DNA of 38,812 nucleotides from positions 1-38,812 of the IMG/VR virus record IMGVR_UViG_3300025137_000098; one strand, given 5' to 3'. Source of the DNA: a virus. A model generated the notes under the pieces. It had not been told where the DNA came from. It saw only the letters and a program-made list of their open reading frames with translations, and ran no database searches. Below are positions 20,096 to 28,046 of the stretch, one piece after another. The translations under genes were made by a program, and so were the position numbers. Position 1 is the stretch's first letter, and each line of letters starts with the position of its first letter.

Positions 20096-20698
20096 ATGCG
20101 GAAGGTTTACCAGAAGAACAAATTTGTTTTCGGGGTTGGAGTAAACGACGCGGATTATGTGGTGAAGCCTATTTCACCGGGCGGCAAGCGAGAGAGGTGT
20201 CCTTTTTATACGGCGTGGAAAAACATGCTAGGGCGGGCCTACGACACGAAACACCACGCATTTTTCCCCACCTACATTGGCGTCACCGTATGCGAGGAAT
20301 GGCACTCGTTTATGGCTTTCAGGGCGTGGATGATGGGGCAAGACTGGGAGGGGAAGCATTTGGACAAGGACATACGCCAACCCGGCAACAAACATTATTG
20401 CCCGCAAACCTGTATGTTCGTGACTCAGCAAATCAACAACCTCTTACTAGACTGTGCCGCCACAAGAGGCGACTTACCCATTGGTGTTGGCCGTTGCTAC
20501 GGTCGTTATAAGGCCCGCGTAAGCGAAAACAACAAGTCAAAACACCTCGGCCTATTCGACACACCGGAAGAAGCGCACCTCGCGTGGCGAAAGGCCAAGG
20601 TCGCCATCATCCGTCGCGCCGCGATGACCGGCGACATCTACCTGTACGCAGGCCTGATGCCGCGCGCCAAGCTTATCGAACAAGGGGAAGCAGCATGA
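20096..20698 (+). CDS. HNH-like endonuclease with AP2-like DNA-binding domain
   Basis: This 200-residue protein has an N-terminal half with FYTAWKNMLGRAYDTKHHAF, VCEEWHSFMAF, HLDKDIRQPGNKHYCPQTC, and FVTQQINNLL: the arrangement of HNH-type phage endonucleases (L-D-K-D, then G-N-K-x-Y, then C-x-F-V/N). Residues 128-172 (IGVGRCYGRYKARVSENNKS, then HLGLFDTPEEAHLAWRKAK) form an AP2-type domain that binds DNA and is often fused to such nucleases, including free-standing homing endonucleases. It may be a selfish nuclease or may have been recruited to work with the coupled SNF2 helicase. ATG at 20096 with GGGGA upstream and a strong promoter. Confidence 0.82.
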   Translation: MRKVYQKNKFVFGVGVNDADYVVKPISPGGKRERCPFYTAWKNMLGRAYDTKHHAFFPTYIGVTVCEEWHSFMAFRAWMMGQDWEGKHLDKDIRQPGNKHYCPQTCMFVTQQINNLLLDCAATRGDLPIGVGRCYGRYKARVSENNKSKHLGLFDTPEEAHLAWRKAKVAIIRRAAMTGDIYLYAGLMPRAKLIEQGEAA

Positions 20699-22143
20699 CC
20701 GGCTACGTCTTCGGCACGGAGCCCTACGATCACCAACGCACCGCGTTCGAAGATTCGTGGGCCGCGGAATATTATGCTTTGTTGATGGAGATGGGCACAG
20801 GCAAGTCTAAGGTCGCGATAGATACCGTCGCCGCGCTCTACGAAGCGGGGGAGATCAATGCCGCCCTGATCGTCGCGCCGAAGGGCGTTTATGCAAACTG
20901 GGTGAAGGGCGAGTTACCTATCCACATGCCCAGTCGGATTGACCGGCTCGTTGTCCAGTGGATACCAGCAAAAACCAAAAAGTTTGAGGAAGAGGTGACT
21001 GGTCTTCTGGATATTGAGCCCAACCACCTTCGCATCTTTGTTATGAATGTGGAAGCGCTATCCTCGCCCCGTGGCGCGAGGGCCGCGTACGAGTTTCTCA
21101 AGCGCTACCCCAACAGTCTGATGGCTGTGGACGAGTCCACGACGATCAAGAACCGCTCTGCCAAGCGCACGAAGAACGTGGTGAAACTGGGGGAATACGC
21201 AAAATATCGGCGCATCCTGACGGGTTCCCCGGTTACGAAGAGTCCGCTCGATCTCTATGCGCAGTGCTCGTTCCTGTCGGACGACGCGCTTAATTTCAAG
21301 AGCTACTTCGCTTTCCAGAACAGGTACGCGGTCATTCAGCGGCGGACGATGGGGCACAAGTCCTTTCAGGAGGTGACGGGTTATCGGCGTCTGGACGAGC
21401 TATCCGAAAAGCTGGAGCGGTTCAGCAACCGGGTTTTGAAGTCCGATTGTCTGGACCTGCCTGACAAGGTGTATATCCGGCGGGATGTTCCGCTGACGCA
21501 GGAACAGAAAGTGCTGTACGCGCAGATGAAGAAGCTGGCGCTTGCGATGTTCGAGAACGGCGAACTGGCGACGACGGCCAGCGTGCTGACGCAGATCATG
21601 CGGCTCCAGCAGATATGCTGCGGGTTTTTAACGCCCGACGATGGCGAGGTGCAGGAGATACCGCATGGTCGTCTGGATGCGCTGCTCGAAATTGCGGAGG
21701 AGGCGCAGGGTAAGGCGATCATTTGGGCGACATACACGCATGACATACACGCGGTCCGTGATGCGTTGGCCGCGAAGTACGGTCCTGAGACCGTGGCCAC
21801 GTATTACGGTGCGACGCCACAGGACGAGCGGCAGGAGATTGTCAATGCTTTTCAGGCCATGGACAGTCCGCTTCGGTTTTTTGTGGGCCAGCCCCGCACC
21901 GGTGGTTACGGCATCACGCTAACTGCCGCCAGCACGGTGGTTTATTACTCGAACAGCTATGATCTGGAAATCCGGCTTCAGTCAGAGGATCGGGCGCATC
22001 GTATTGGCCAGAAGAAGTCTGTCACTTACGTCGATCTGGTCTCGCCGAAGACGATTGATGAGAAGATACTGCTTGCTCTGAAGGACAAGATCAATCTTGC
22101 CGGTCAGGTCTTAGGTGAGAAGACGGCTAACTGGATCATCTGA
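20695..22143 (+). CDS. SNF2-type superfamily 2 helicase/translocase
   Basis: The 482-residue protein (ATG at 20695, GGGGAAG upstream) has SF2 motifs: Walker A LMEMGTGKSKVA (K37), motif II VDESTTIK (DEST at 146-149 in place of DEAH), motif III LTGSPV (175-180), and in the second lobe a motif VI-type SEDRAHRIGQKKSV. That last motif, with its QKKSV ending, is characteristic of SNF2/Rad54-like enzymes, which move on duplex DNA without full strand separation. Similar genes are frequent in marine phages. Possible roles: replication restart, recombination, or clearing host proteins. Coupled by ATGA to the HNH/AP2 gene. Its 3' end overlaps the convergent structural gene by 8 bases. Confidence 0.92.
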   Translation: MTGYVFGTEPYDHQRTAFEDSWAAEYYALLMEMGTGKSKVAIDTVAALYEAGEINAALIVAPKGVYANWVKGELPIHMPSRIDRLVVQWIPAKTKKFEEEVTGLLDIEPNHLRIFVMNVEALSSPRGARAAYEFLKRYPNSLMAVDESTTIKNRSAKRTKNVVKLGEYAKYRRILTGSPVTKSPLDLYAQCSFLSDDALNFKSYFAFQNRYAVIQRRTMGHKSFQEVTGYRRLDELSEKLERFSNRVLKSDCLDLPDKVYIRRDVPLTQEQKVLYAQMKKLALAMFENGELATTASVLTQIMRLQQICCGFLTPDDGEVQEIPHGRLDALLEIAEEAQGKAIIWATYTHDIHAVRDALAAKYGPETVATYYGATPQDERQEIVNAFQAMDSPLRFFVGQPRTGGYGITLTAASTVVYYSNSYDLEIRLQSEDRAHRIGQKKSVTYVDLVSPKTIDEKILLALKDKINLAGQVLGEKTANWII

Positions 22144-23221
22144 TCTGGAGCATACTTCCGATACCGTGGTGCACTGCGCCGCCGTTCCGCATGGGCCGCG
22201 CGAACGGCTGGAAGTTGGGCTGCTGGAAGAAGGGTGTTTGAAGCGTGACGGGTTGTCGGATCGGCGGGTTGACCAAAGGCCGCGTGGTTGGAGCCAAGTT
22301 AAACCCCGAAGTGCCAACATCTGTGGTGTTTATGGGCACTATGGGAAAGGCCGTGCCCGCCGTTTGAGCGTCGCCACCGACGTTGAGGTCTTGTTCTTGT
22401 ATGGTTGTGCCCAGAGAAAGGATGCCGTACGGGTTTGTTACGTCCAAGGCGGGATCGCCGCCACCTTGGTCCTCAAAGCCACCAAGGCTCGCGGTGGTGG
22501 AAGGGCCACCGGTGGAAGGTCCACCAAGGGATACGTTGCCAACAGCGTCTGCAATGCTCCCGAAGGATACGTTGCTATTTCCGTGTGAAAAGCCTCCCGG
22601 CGTCGTATCGACGCCAATGGCATTTGCAACAGCTTCTCCTAGGGGGCCCATACCGGGAGCACTCGTGGAGATGCCTTCCGGGCCAACACTGACAGTTGTA
22701 TCGACGCCGACGCCTTTGGCAAGACCTTCGACCGCCACAGCAGCGAGCGCTGCTACGGGGCCACCAATCATCGCCGCCGCAATGGCGGGCACACTGAAAT
22801 CAAGGCTCGGCACCCCTCTTCCGAACTCGTTGTGGGTTCGGCCTATGTCTATTGGGCTGATAGCGTTGAAAAGGCTTCTCCCAAAGCTCGGGGCGATTTG
22901 CGCTTCGTAGGCGTCCTGCTCGCCCTGCGCGGCGGCCATCGCCGCCGCTTCGTTAGCTTGATTTGTTTCGTTGTTGGGGTCGTTTGGGTTATTGGGGTCA
23001 TCGGGAGTTGGCGCGGAGAAATCACCGTAGCTTACGTTCGCGTCGTTGGGACCCGGATACCCCATATCGGGGCTACCAGCGGGGCCACCACCACCGCCGC
23101 CACCACCACCAGAACCCAGAAGCATGCGCTTACGAGCCCAATAATCGTCGGCGTCCACACCAAATCCGGCATATGTGTCGTTAAAACCGTCTGAGAAGGG
23201 ACTTTTACGCTCGTATTTCAT
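22136..23221 (-). CDS. Gly-rich virion-like protein coupled to the acyltransferase gene
   Basis: This 361-residue, low-complexity protein is not a known enzyme. It opens MKYERKSPFSDGFNDTYAGF, has a nine-Gly run near residue 40, Asn-Pro repeats (DDPNNPNDPNNETNQ) and a hydrophobic segment (PAIAAAMIGGPVAALAAVAV) near residue 145. Two GVDTT repeats flank GPEGISTSAPGMGPLG. The C-terminus MRNGGAVHHGIGSMLQIR carries the NGGAV tag and GIGSM, matching GIGSLM at the end of the 1466-residue protein. Its ATG overlaps the acyltransferase stop (ATGA), so it is translated together with it; it may be a substrate or cofactor of that enzyme. Last gene of the virion run, meeting the SNF2 gene tail to tail. Confidence 0.75.
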   Translation of the reverse strand: MKYERKSPFSDGFNDTYAGFGVDADDYWARKRMLLGSGGGGGGGGGPAGSPDMGYPGPNDANVSYGDFSAPTPDDPNNPNDPNNETNQANEAAAMAAAQGEQDAYEAQIAPSFGRSLFNAISPIDIGRTHNEFGRGVPSLDFSVPAIAAAMIGGPVAALAAVAVEGLAKGVGVDTTVSVGPEGISTSAPGMGPLGEAVANAIGVDTTPGGFSHGNSNVSFGSIADAVGNVSLGGPSTGGPSTTASLGGFEDQGGGDPALDVTNPYGILSLGTTIQEQDLNVGGDAQTAGTAFPIVPINTTDVGTSGFNLAPTTRPLVNPPIRQPVTLQTPFFQQPNFQPFARPMRNGGAVHHGIGSMLQIR

Positions 23222-23649
23222 GTGGTTTTCTCCGAGCGGTCGGCGTTAGGGGCTCTTACAAAATATAACCGGTCGTTTTCAATTCGCTTCATAAACGCCC
23301 CGTCTTTTTTGTACACGCCAAGGTAACGCTCCGTTAAATCTTTTTGAACCAGACGGCCTATCTTCAACGTGTTGTTGTATGGGGCGACGATATCCATAAG
23401 GTAAAGGTCCCCTGACTCGTGGTCCGTGGACCAGTCTCCGGCCTGTATTTCCCTTGTTTTAAGAAGGTAACCCTTTGCGGCTTCGGGCGTTAGGAAAGCA
23501 TGGCTGTAAAATCCAATTGGTTCTTCGTTCTGATAGAAAACCTTTAGCCTCCCCGCTGCGATGGCGGGAAGTATTAGACGCTCAAGGTCGTGCACAAACC
23601 AATTCTTGTAGTTGGTCTGAAACATCAGCTTAAGAACGTCTTCGATCAC
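23218..23649 (-). CDS. HlyC-type toxin-activating lysine acyltransferase
   Basis: The 143-residue protein fits the RTX-C (HlyC/ApxC) family, which moves a fatty acid from acyl-ACP to Lys side chains of pro-toxins. H20 in NWFVHDLERLILPAI matches catalytic His23 of HlyC. D86 in YLMDIVAPY matches Asp92 in HlyC's FIDWIAPFG; spacing (66 versus 69) agrees. VFYQNEEPIGFYSHAFL and EIQAGDWSTDHESGD match the conserved middle (PxxYCSWA; EDWxSGD). The length is slightly short versus about 170. GTG start at 23649 overlaps the previous stop (GTGA) and the end overlaps the next ATG. No RTX toxin with GGxGxDxxx repeats is in view, so the target is probably a neighbouring virion protein (inferred). Confidence 0.85.
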   Translation of the reverse strand: MIEDVLKLMFQTNYKNWFVHDLERLILPAIAAGRLKVFYQNEEPIGFYSHAFLTPEAAKGYLLKTREIQAGDWSTDHESGDLYLMDIVAPYNNTLKIGRLVQKDLTERYLGVYKKDGAFMKRIENDRLYFVRAPNADRSEKTT

Positions 23650-26600
23650 CCCATCAGGCTCCCGATACCCTGCTGCTGCCGGATCATTCCCGACGCCGAG
23701 TCGTTAGGGAAGAGGGCCGCGTACTGCTGGCGCTGTTGCGGGTTTGGTTGTGCCGGTGCAGCCGCCACGGCAGTCGGGACCGCGGTCCGTGGCGGTGCGG
23801 GGGGTACCGGTTGTGCTGCGGCGACCTGACGCACCGGAGCCGCCGGAGGCCGGACGGAGGAGAGGTCATCGGGCTCTCCTTGAATTGCGTCGATAACCGG
23901 GGGTACCGTGCGTATTATGGCGCGAGTAGGAATCCCGGTCGATAGATACTTAAACCTGTCCAACAACATCTTGTTAAGCCGCTTGGCAATGTTCATTTTT
24001 TCAGTTGCGGACTGTGGGCTGCGAAGAGCTTGAACCGCCATTTTAGGGTCACTGATGATCGCCAGCATCGCGTCGGCTTGCAGCAGCTCCGGGATTTTAT
24101 ACATGAGGCGCTGCATAAACTGTGAACCAGCTTCGGCTTCAACCAGACCTGTCGTTCTTCCGCCGGGAATAAGGCTACCCGCCCTCTGCCCAAGCTTAGC
24201 ACCCGCAATTCGAACATACATATCGAACAACATCGGTGCGTCATTTTGAAAACTGCTGACATCGCCTCCGGCCAGAAGATTGCCCTTATAGACAATCATC
24301 TTCTCTGCGGACTGCTTTATGCTCCTGTACTCCGAAGCCTCTATTACCCCCTTGTCAAGTAGCATGTCCATAAGCGGCTTGCTTCCGTTTGGCGGGGCAT
24401 TAAAAAGGGTGTTGTAAAAACTCTCTGGCCTAAACGCATCTAACTGGTCGATAGGACTTGTGCTTGCGGGATTAGCGTCAGAAAGCCCAACCCTAAAATT
24501 GGATTCTTCCAAGGCCCACCGAATGGTGTTGTCTTTCAAACCCTTAATGGCGTCTTCCGGAACAAAGCCCTGTAGTGAGAGTAAAGCCTTTCGTACTTCC
24601 TCGTCGCGGCCTTCACCTATCGCCATCACCTTCCCCTCAATACGACGAGAGGGGACGGTAATGAACCTAAGCACTTTAGTTAGTTCGGCATCGGGATTAT
24701 CGGCACCGTAAATATTTCCGATTAGATTGCGGGGGTTTTCCGTGTTTCCTGCTTTTGAAAGGGCTTGAGAGCCTCTTAAGAACTCTCGGTAAATCTCCTC
24801 TTTCGCAACGGCGACACGAATAAAATCGTCGGCGGATTGCTCGCCACCAATTATTTGCAGGAAGCTTTTATTAAGGTCCGGGAAAGTTTTCATAAGCTCC
24901 GGATTATTTGTCTGGAAGTCGGCCACAACACGCGCTTGTGCTTGCGCCACTTGCGCGGGTGTCTGCCCCGGAGTATCTGTGGCGACCCGTGTTAATTGAG
25001 CCACAACGAGGCCAAGAGCGTTGTTTAAGGTGTTCTCGACGCTGCCCCCTTGAGAAGCGTCCAGCTTTGCAATAGCCGTCTGCACCTCCGGAAAGTCCGT
25101 GGCTTGTCTCCGTAGCTCGTTATCCAACTCTAAAAGTTGCCGTGCTCGGAGCTCTAAGGATTCGGGGCCCCCTGCCCGCAACGACCGAATAAGCTTGGAG
25201 TCATCGATTACGTCTTGCCCCGCCCGGTTTTTACGCACCACTTCACCGGCAAAAGACCGTTTTACAAAGTCGTTAAAGGCAAAAGAGACGGCACGGGCGC
25301 GATTGTAAGCCTCCGTTCCGGGGACGCGGTCCAAGTCCGATAAAATCGACGTTTGAAGTTCCGCCGCAAGGCGTCCAAAAGAAGCTTTGTCCGGGTTTTC
25401 TCTACCAAAGTTCAAAAGACTACTTCGCGCGGAAGTCAAATCCTTCAAGACAATGTCTTCGCCTTCCTGAGAAAGTATCCCACCTTTAGGCCGTGCATTG
25501 GTCACAGCCCCGTATTCGGTAAGCTCTTGTTTTTTTGCATCTAATAGTTTTGCTAAACTAGAAAAATCAGGGCTTTCCATGCTTCGGCGATAAGAAGCTC
25601 CAAGGACAAGCGGGGCCCCCCTCTCGGCAAGTAAAGCGTCAATTTCATCCAACCGATCAGCCCCGCTTAGGCGATGCGCACGGTGAAAACGGGCCATGAA
25701 GTCCTCGTTTTGAGGAGTCCACCTATTGATATCCAGACTTTCCATAAGAGTATCAAACTGCTCACGGGCGCGGGTGCTTCCTTCCGTAGAATACACCTCC
25801 GACATTTTCTGACGTGCGGGCCTTGTTGCAAGGTCCTTCAAATCTACGTGAGGCAATCCCAGTTTTGCCTTCAGGTCCGAAACAGATTTTTCTACCGCTC
25901 TGAAGTCCGAAGTTTCGAGTAACCGAGAAAGGTCAGCGGGGCTCAAACGCGCCATTTCGTCGTCAAACGTGGCAATGAAATCAGGAACTCCGTCCTGTAT
26001 GCTCCCTTGAGATAACACGTCTTTAGGGATCACAAAATAAGGCTCAACATCCTTCCAAGCGGCCTCTTCAATGTCCCGCAATAATCTGTTTTCAGCCCCA
26101 ATAACATCGGCCAGCTTTTTTTGCACAACAGCCATGTCCGCGGGGTCACCTAATTTAGCCATTGCCTCCGACATGTTTTGAAGGCTGCCACTTAACCGCA
26201 TAGTCATAAGGGTGGACATCAGGTCCCGGTTCATTTTAGTGGCGATTTCCGCAAGCCCCGGATCGTCCATACTGTAAAACGAACTGATCACATCCATTTG
26301 CGACTGCATGCCGCGCATAAACCCACTCTTCTCCAGAAGCTCTCTTTGCTCGGGGCGAAGGGTTTGCAAAACTCGTTGCGTCAACTTTCTCCCAGCCACA
26401 GATTCGGGGACGGCTTCCGAAAAAACAGCCGGACGCTGGTCGGGCGGGCGAAGTTTGAGGTTTCCTTTACCGTCAGCTTCAAAATACAGAGCACGTATTT
26501 TGTCCGCCTCTGGCCCTGTAATGTCTTCCGGGCGAAGCGAGTCAAGACGAGACCCCGTGTTTTGGTCTATTCTACGACCCCCAAAAAACATTCCTTCGAT

Positions 26601-28046
26601 AGCGGTTGCCAGTGCTTCAGGGTCTTCCCCAAATTCGCCTATGTAATACTGAAGTGTCCGAATAACTTCGGTTTCCGCTCGTTTTTTTGCATATAAAGGG
26701 TCTTTTGCTCTGTCTGAAGCAAATTGTCCCAACCGTTTAAGAAGACCCTCTCCCTTAACGCTGGACAACCCCGCCACAAGATTTCGTAGAGGCAGGTATT
26801 GAGCTAAGGCCAAACCCGTGGGCGTAAAGCCCGCGTACAGCATTTCCGCAGTAAAATTGGTTTTTGTAGGGTCGTCTTCCGCGGCACTTCTTACCAGATA
26901 GCCTGTGGCGGGGATAGCGACGGATTCCGTTGCAAGTACGGCGGCTTTCCCCCCCGGCGTCTCTTTTTGAAAAGCTTTACCCCCACTTACCAGAAACGAC
27001 TCCACCTTGGCGAGAGCGCGATTTCCACGCGAAGTAGCGTCTCTGTAAGCGGCTCTTTCTGCGGCTGTTCGTGCCGCAAAATCTACCAGAGGAGTGACTA
27101 CCTCGTCCCCCTCAACCGCCACCTGCGCTACTTTTTTCTCAGCTACAGACATTCTTTCGGCTAAGGCCGCCAAATATTTTTGTAAAACAGGGTTGGCGGC
27201 CTCTTCGGCGGTTTGCACCGTCTGCGTCAGGTGTGCCCGAAGGCCACGAATCTTTTGTACGGGGTCCAACAATCTGGCTACAGCAAAGTTTTTTGAAGGC
27301 AACGTGGCTGGAAGAAAGATGCTTGGAACCATTCTTGCGGTTTCTTTTAGCGAGACCAGTTGTGCCCGCGCCTCTGGGGTAAGGCTGGAAACGTCAACGT
27401 CTCCAAAAATTTTGTTGATGGTGTAGTCTACACCGGTGCCCACAGCGACAGCACTGCCCAACCCCACCACTGCTGCCGAAGGAATTGCATACTGGGGTTT
27501 CTTCGCAGCTATCGCCGCCCGACTTCCGATCTTGGCCCCTCCCACTAAAGCCGCCGTTTCCGCAGCACCCGGCGTGACTCCGCGTAGGAACATACCTGTT
27601 CGTGTGGGTGCTCCGGGGTCGCCCATTTCTTTCAAGCTAGTTAGGTAGCTTATGACCTGACGGTCAGTGAGTTTTTCTCCGGGTTCTATCCCCGTTACGA
27701 ACTCATTCAAAAATAGTGAGTTCCCGCTGGTTAAAGATTCGATGGGGGATTTGCTACTCGGAAAATATTCCGGGTATTGATCCGCCAGTGCGTTTGCCAC
27801 AAAGTCGGCAACATGTGCATTCGCCGGAATGTCGTTCTGTTCCGCCTCACTAAGTAGTAAGTCTAAAAAATCCGGCTTAAGTCGGACGGCCCCCATATCC
27901 GCGGCCCGTCCAACAAGCGATATCTCTCGGTCAGGGAGCGGCCCCTGAAGTTCCGGAATTACAATTTTACCGGTGCTGCTATACGCTTCCGCGGGGGTAA
28001 GGGGCTCGGTGGAAGTTACAAGTTTCTGCTCTTCATAAGGCAACAT
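23646..28046 (-). CDS. Large virion (likely internal or ejection) protein, 1466 residues
   Basis: This is the longest gene in the window and is not recognised by family. N-terminus: MLPYEEQKLVTSTEPLTPAE. Residues about 155-206 are Ala/Gly-rich and hydrophobic (ETAALVGGAKIG, SAAVVGLGSAVAVGTGVDYT), like membrane-active segments in ejection proteins. Long helical stretches follow. The C-terminal 90 residues are Pro/Ala-rich (PPAAPVRQVAAAQPVPPAPP) ending FPNDSASGMIRQQQGIGSLMG. Size, helicity and place after tail genes suggest an internal protein injected with DNA, as T7 gp16 or P22 gp20 are. It is directly coupled to the HlyC-like enzyme, the main reason to suspect it is acylated. Confidence 0.72.
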   Translation of the reverse strand: MLPYEEQKLVTSTEPLTPAEAYSSTGKIVIPELQGPLPDREISLVGRAADMGAVRLKPDFLDLLLSEAEQNDIPANAHVADFVANALADQYPEYFPSSKSPIESLTSGNSLFLNEFVTGIEPGEKLTDRQVISYLTSLKEMGDPGAPTRTGMFLRGVTPGAAETAALVGGAKIGSRAAIAAKKPQYAIPSAAVVGLGSAVAVGTGVDYTINKIFGDVDVSSLTPEARAQLVSLKETARMVPSIFLPATLPSKNFAVARLLDPVQKIRGLRAHLTQTVQTAEEAANPVLQKYLAALAERMSVAEKKVAQVAVEGDEVVTPLVDFAARTAAERAAYRDATSRGNRALAKVESFLVSGGKAFQKETPGGKAAVLATESVAIPATGYLVRSAAEDDPTKTNFTAEMLYAGFTPTGLALAQYLPLRNLVAGLSSVKGEGLLKRLGQFASDRAKDPLYAKKRAETEVIRTLQYYIGEFGEDPEALATAIEGMFFGGRRIDQNTGSRLDSLRPEDITGPEADKIRALYFEADGKGNLKLRPPDQRPAVFSEAVPESVAGRKLTQRVLQTLRPEQRELLEKSGFMRGMQSQMDVISSFYSMDDPGLAEIATKMNRDLMSTLMTMRLSGSLQNMSEAMAKLGDPADMAVVQKKLADVIGAENRLLRDIEEAAWKDVEPYFVIPKDVLSQGSIQDGVPDFIATFDDEMARLSPADLSRLLETSDFRAVEKSVSDLKAKLGLPHVDLKDLATRPARQKMSEVYSTEGSTRAREQFDTLMESLDINRWTPQNEDFMARFHRAHRLSGADRLDEIDALLAERGAPLVLGASYRRSMESPDFSSLAKLLDAKKQELTEYGAVTNARPKGGILSQEGEDIVLKDLTSARSSLLNFGRENPDKASFGRLAAELQTSILSDLDRVPGTEAYNRARAVSFAFNDFVKRSFAGEVVRKNRAGQDVIDDSKLIRSLRAGGPESLELRARQLLELDNELRRQATDFPEVQTAIAKLDASQGGSVENTLNNALGLVVAQLTRVATDTPGQTPAQVAQAQARVVADFQTNNPELMKTFPDLNKSFLQIIGGEQSADDFIRVAVAKEEIYREFLRGSQALSKAGNTENPRNLIGNIYGADNPDAELTKVLRFITVPSRRIEGKVMAIGEGRDEEVRKALLSLQGFVPEDAIKGLKDNTIRWALEESNFRVGLSDANPASTSPIDQLDAFRPESFYNTLFNAPPNGSKPLMDMLLDKGVIEASEYRSIKQSAEKMIVYKGNLLAGGDVSSFQNDAPMLFDMYVRIAGAKLGQRAGSLIPGGRTTGLVEAEAGSQFMQRLMYKIPELLQADAMLAIISDPKMAVQALRSPQSATEKMNIAKRLNKMLLDRFKYLSTGIPTRAIIRTVPPVIDAIQGEPDDLSSVRPPAAPVRQVAAAQPVPPAPPRTAVPTAVAAAPAQPNPQQRQQYAALFPNDSASGMIRQQQGIGSLMG

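Noticed and set aside
23218-23649. Acyltransferase as part of a complete RTX toxin operon
   Set aside because: No gene in the window shows the GGxGxDxxx calcium-binding nonapeptide repeats or a type I secretion system, so a classical toxin operon is not supported.
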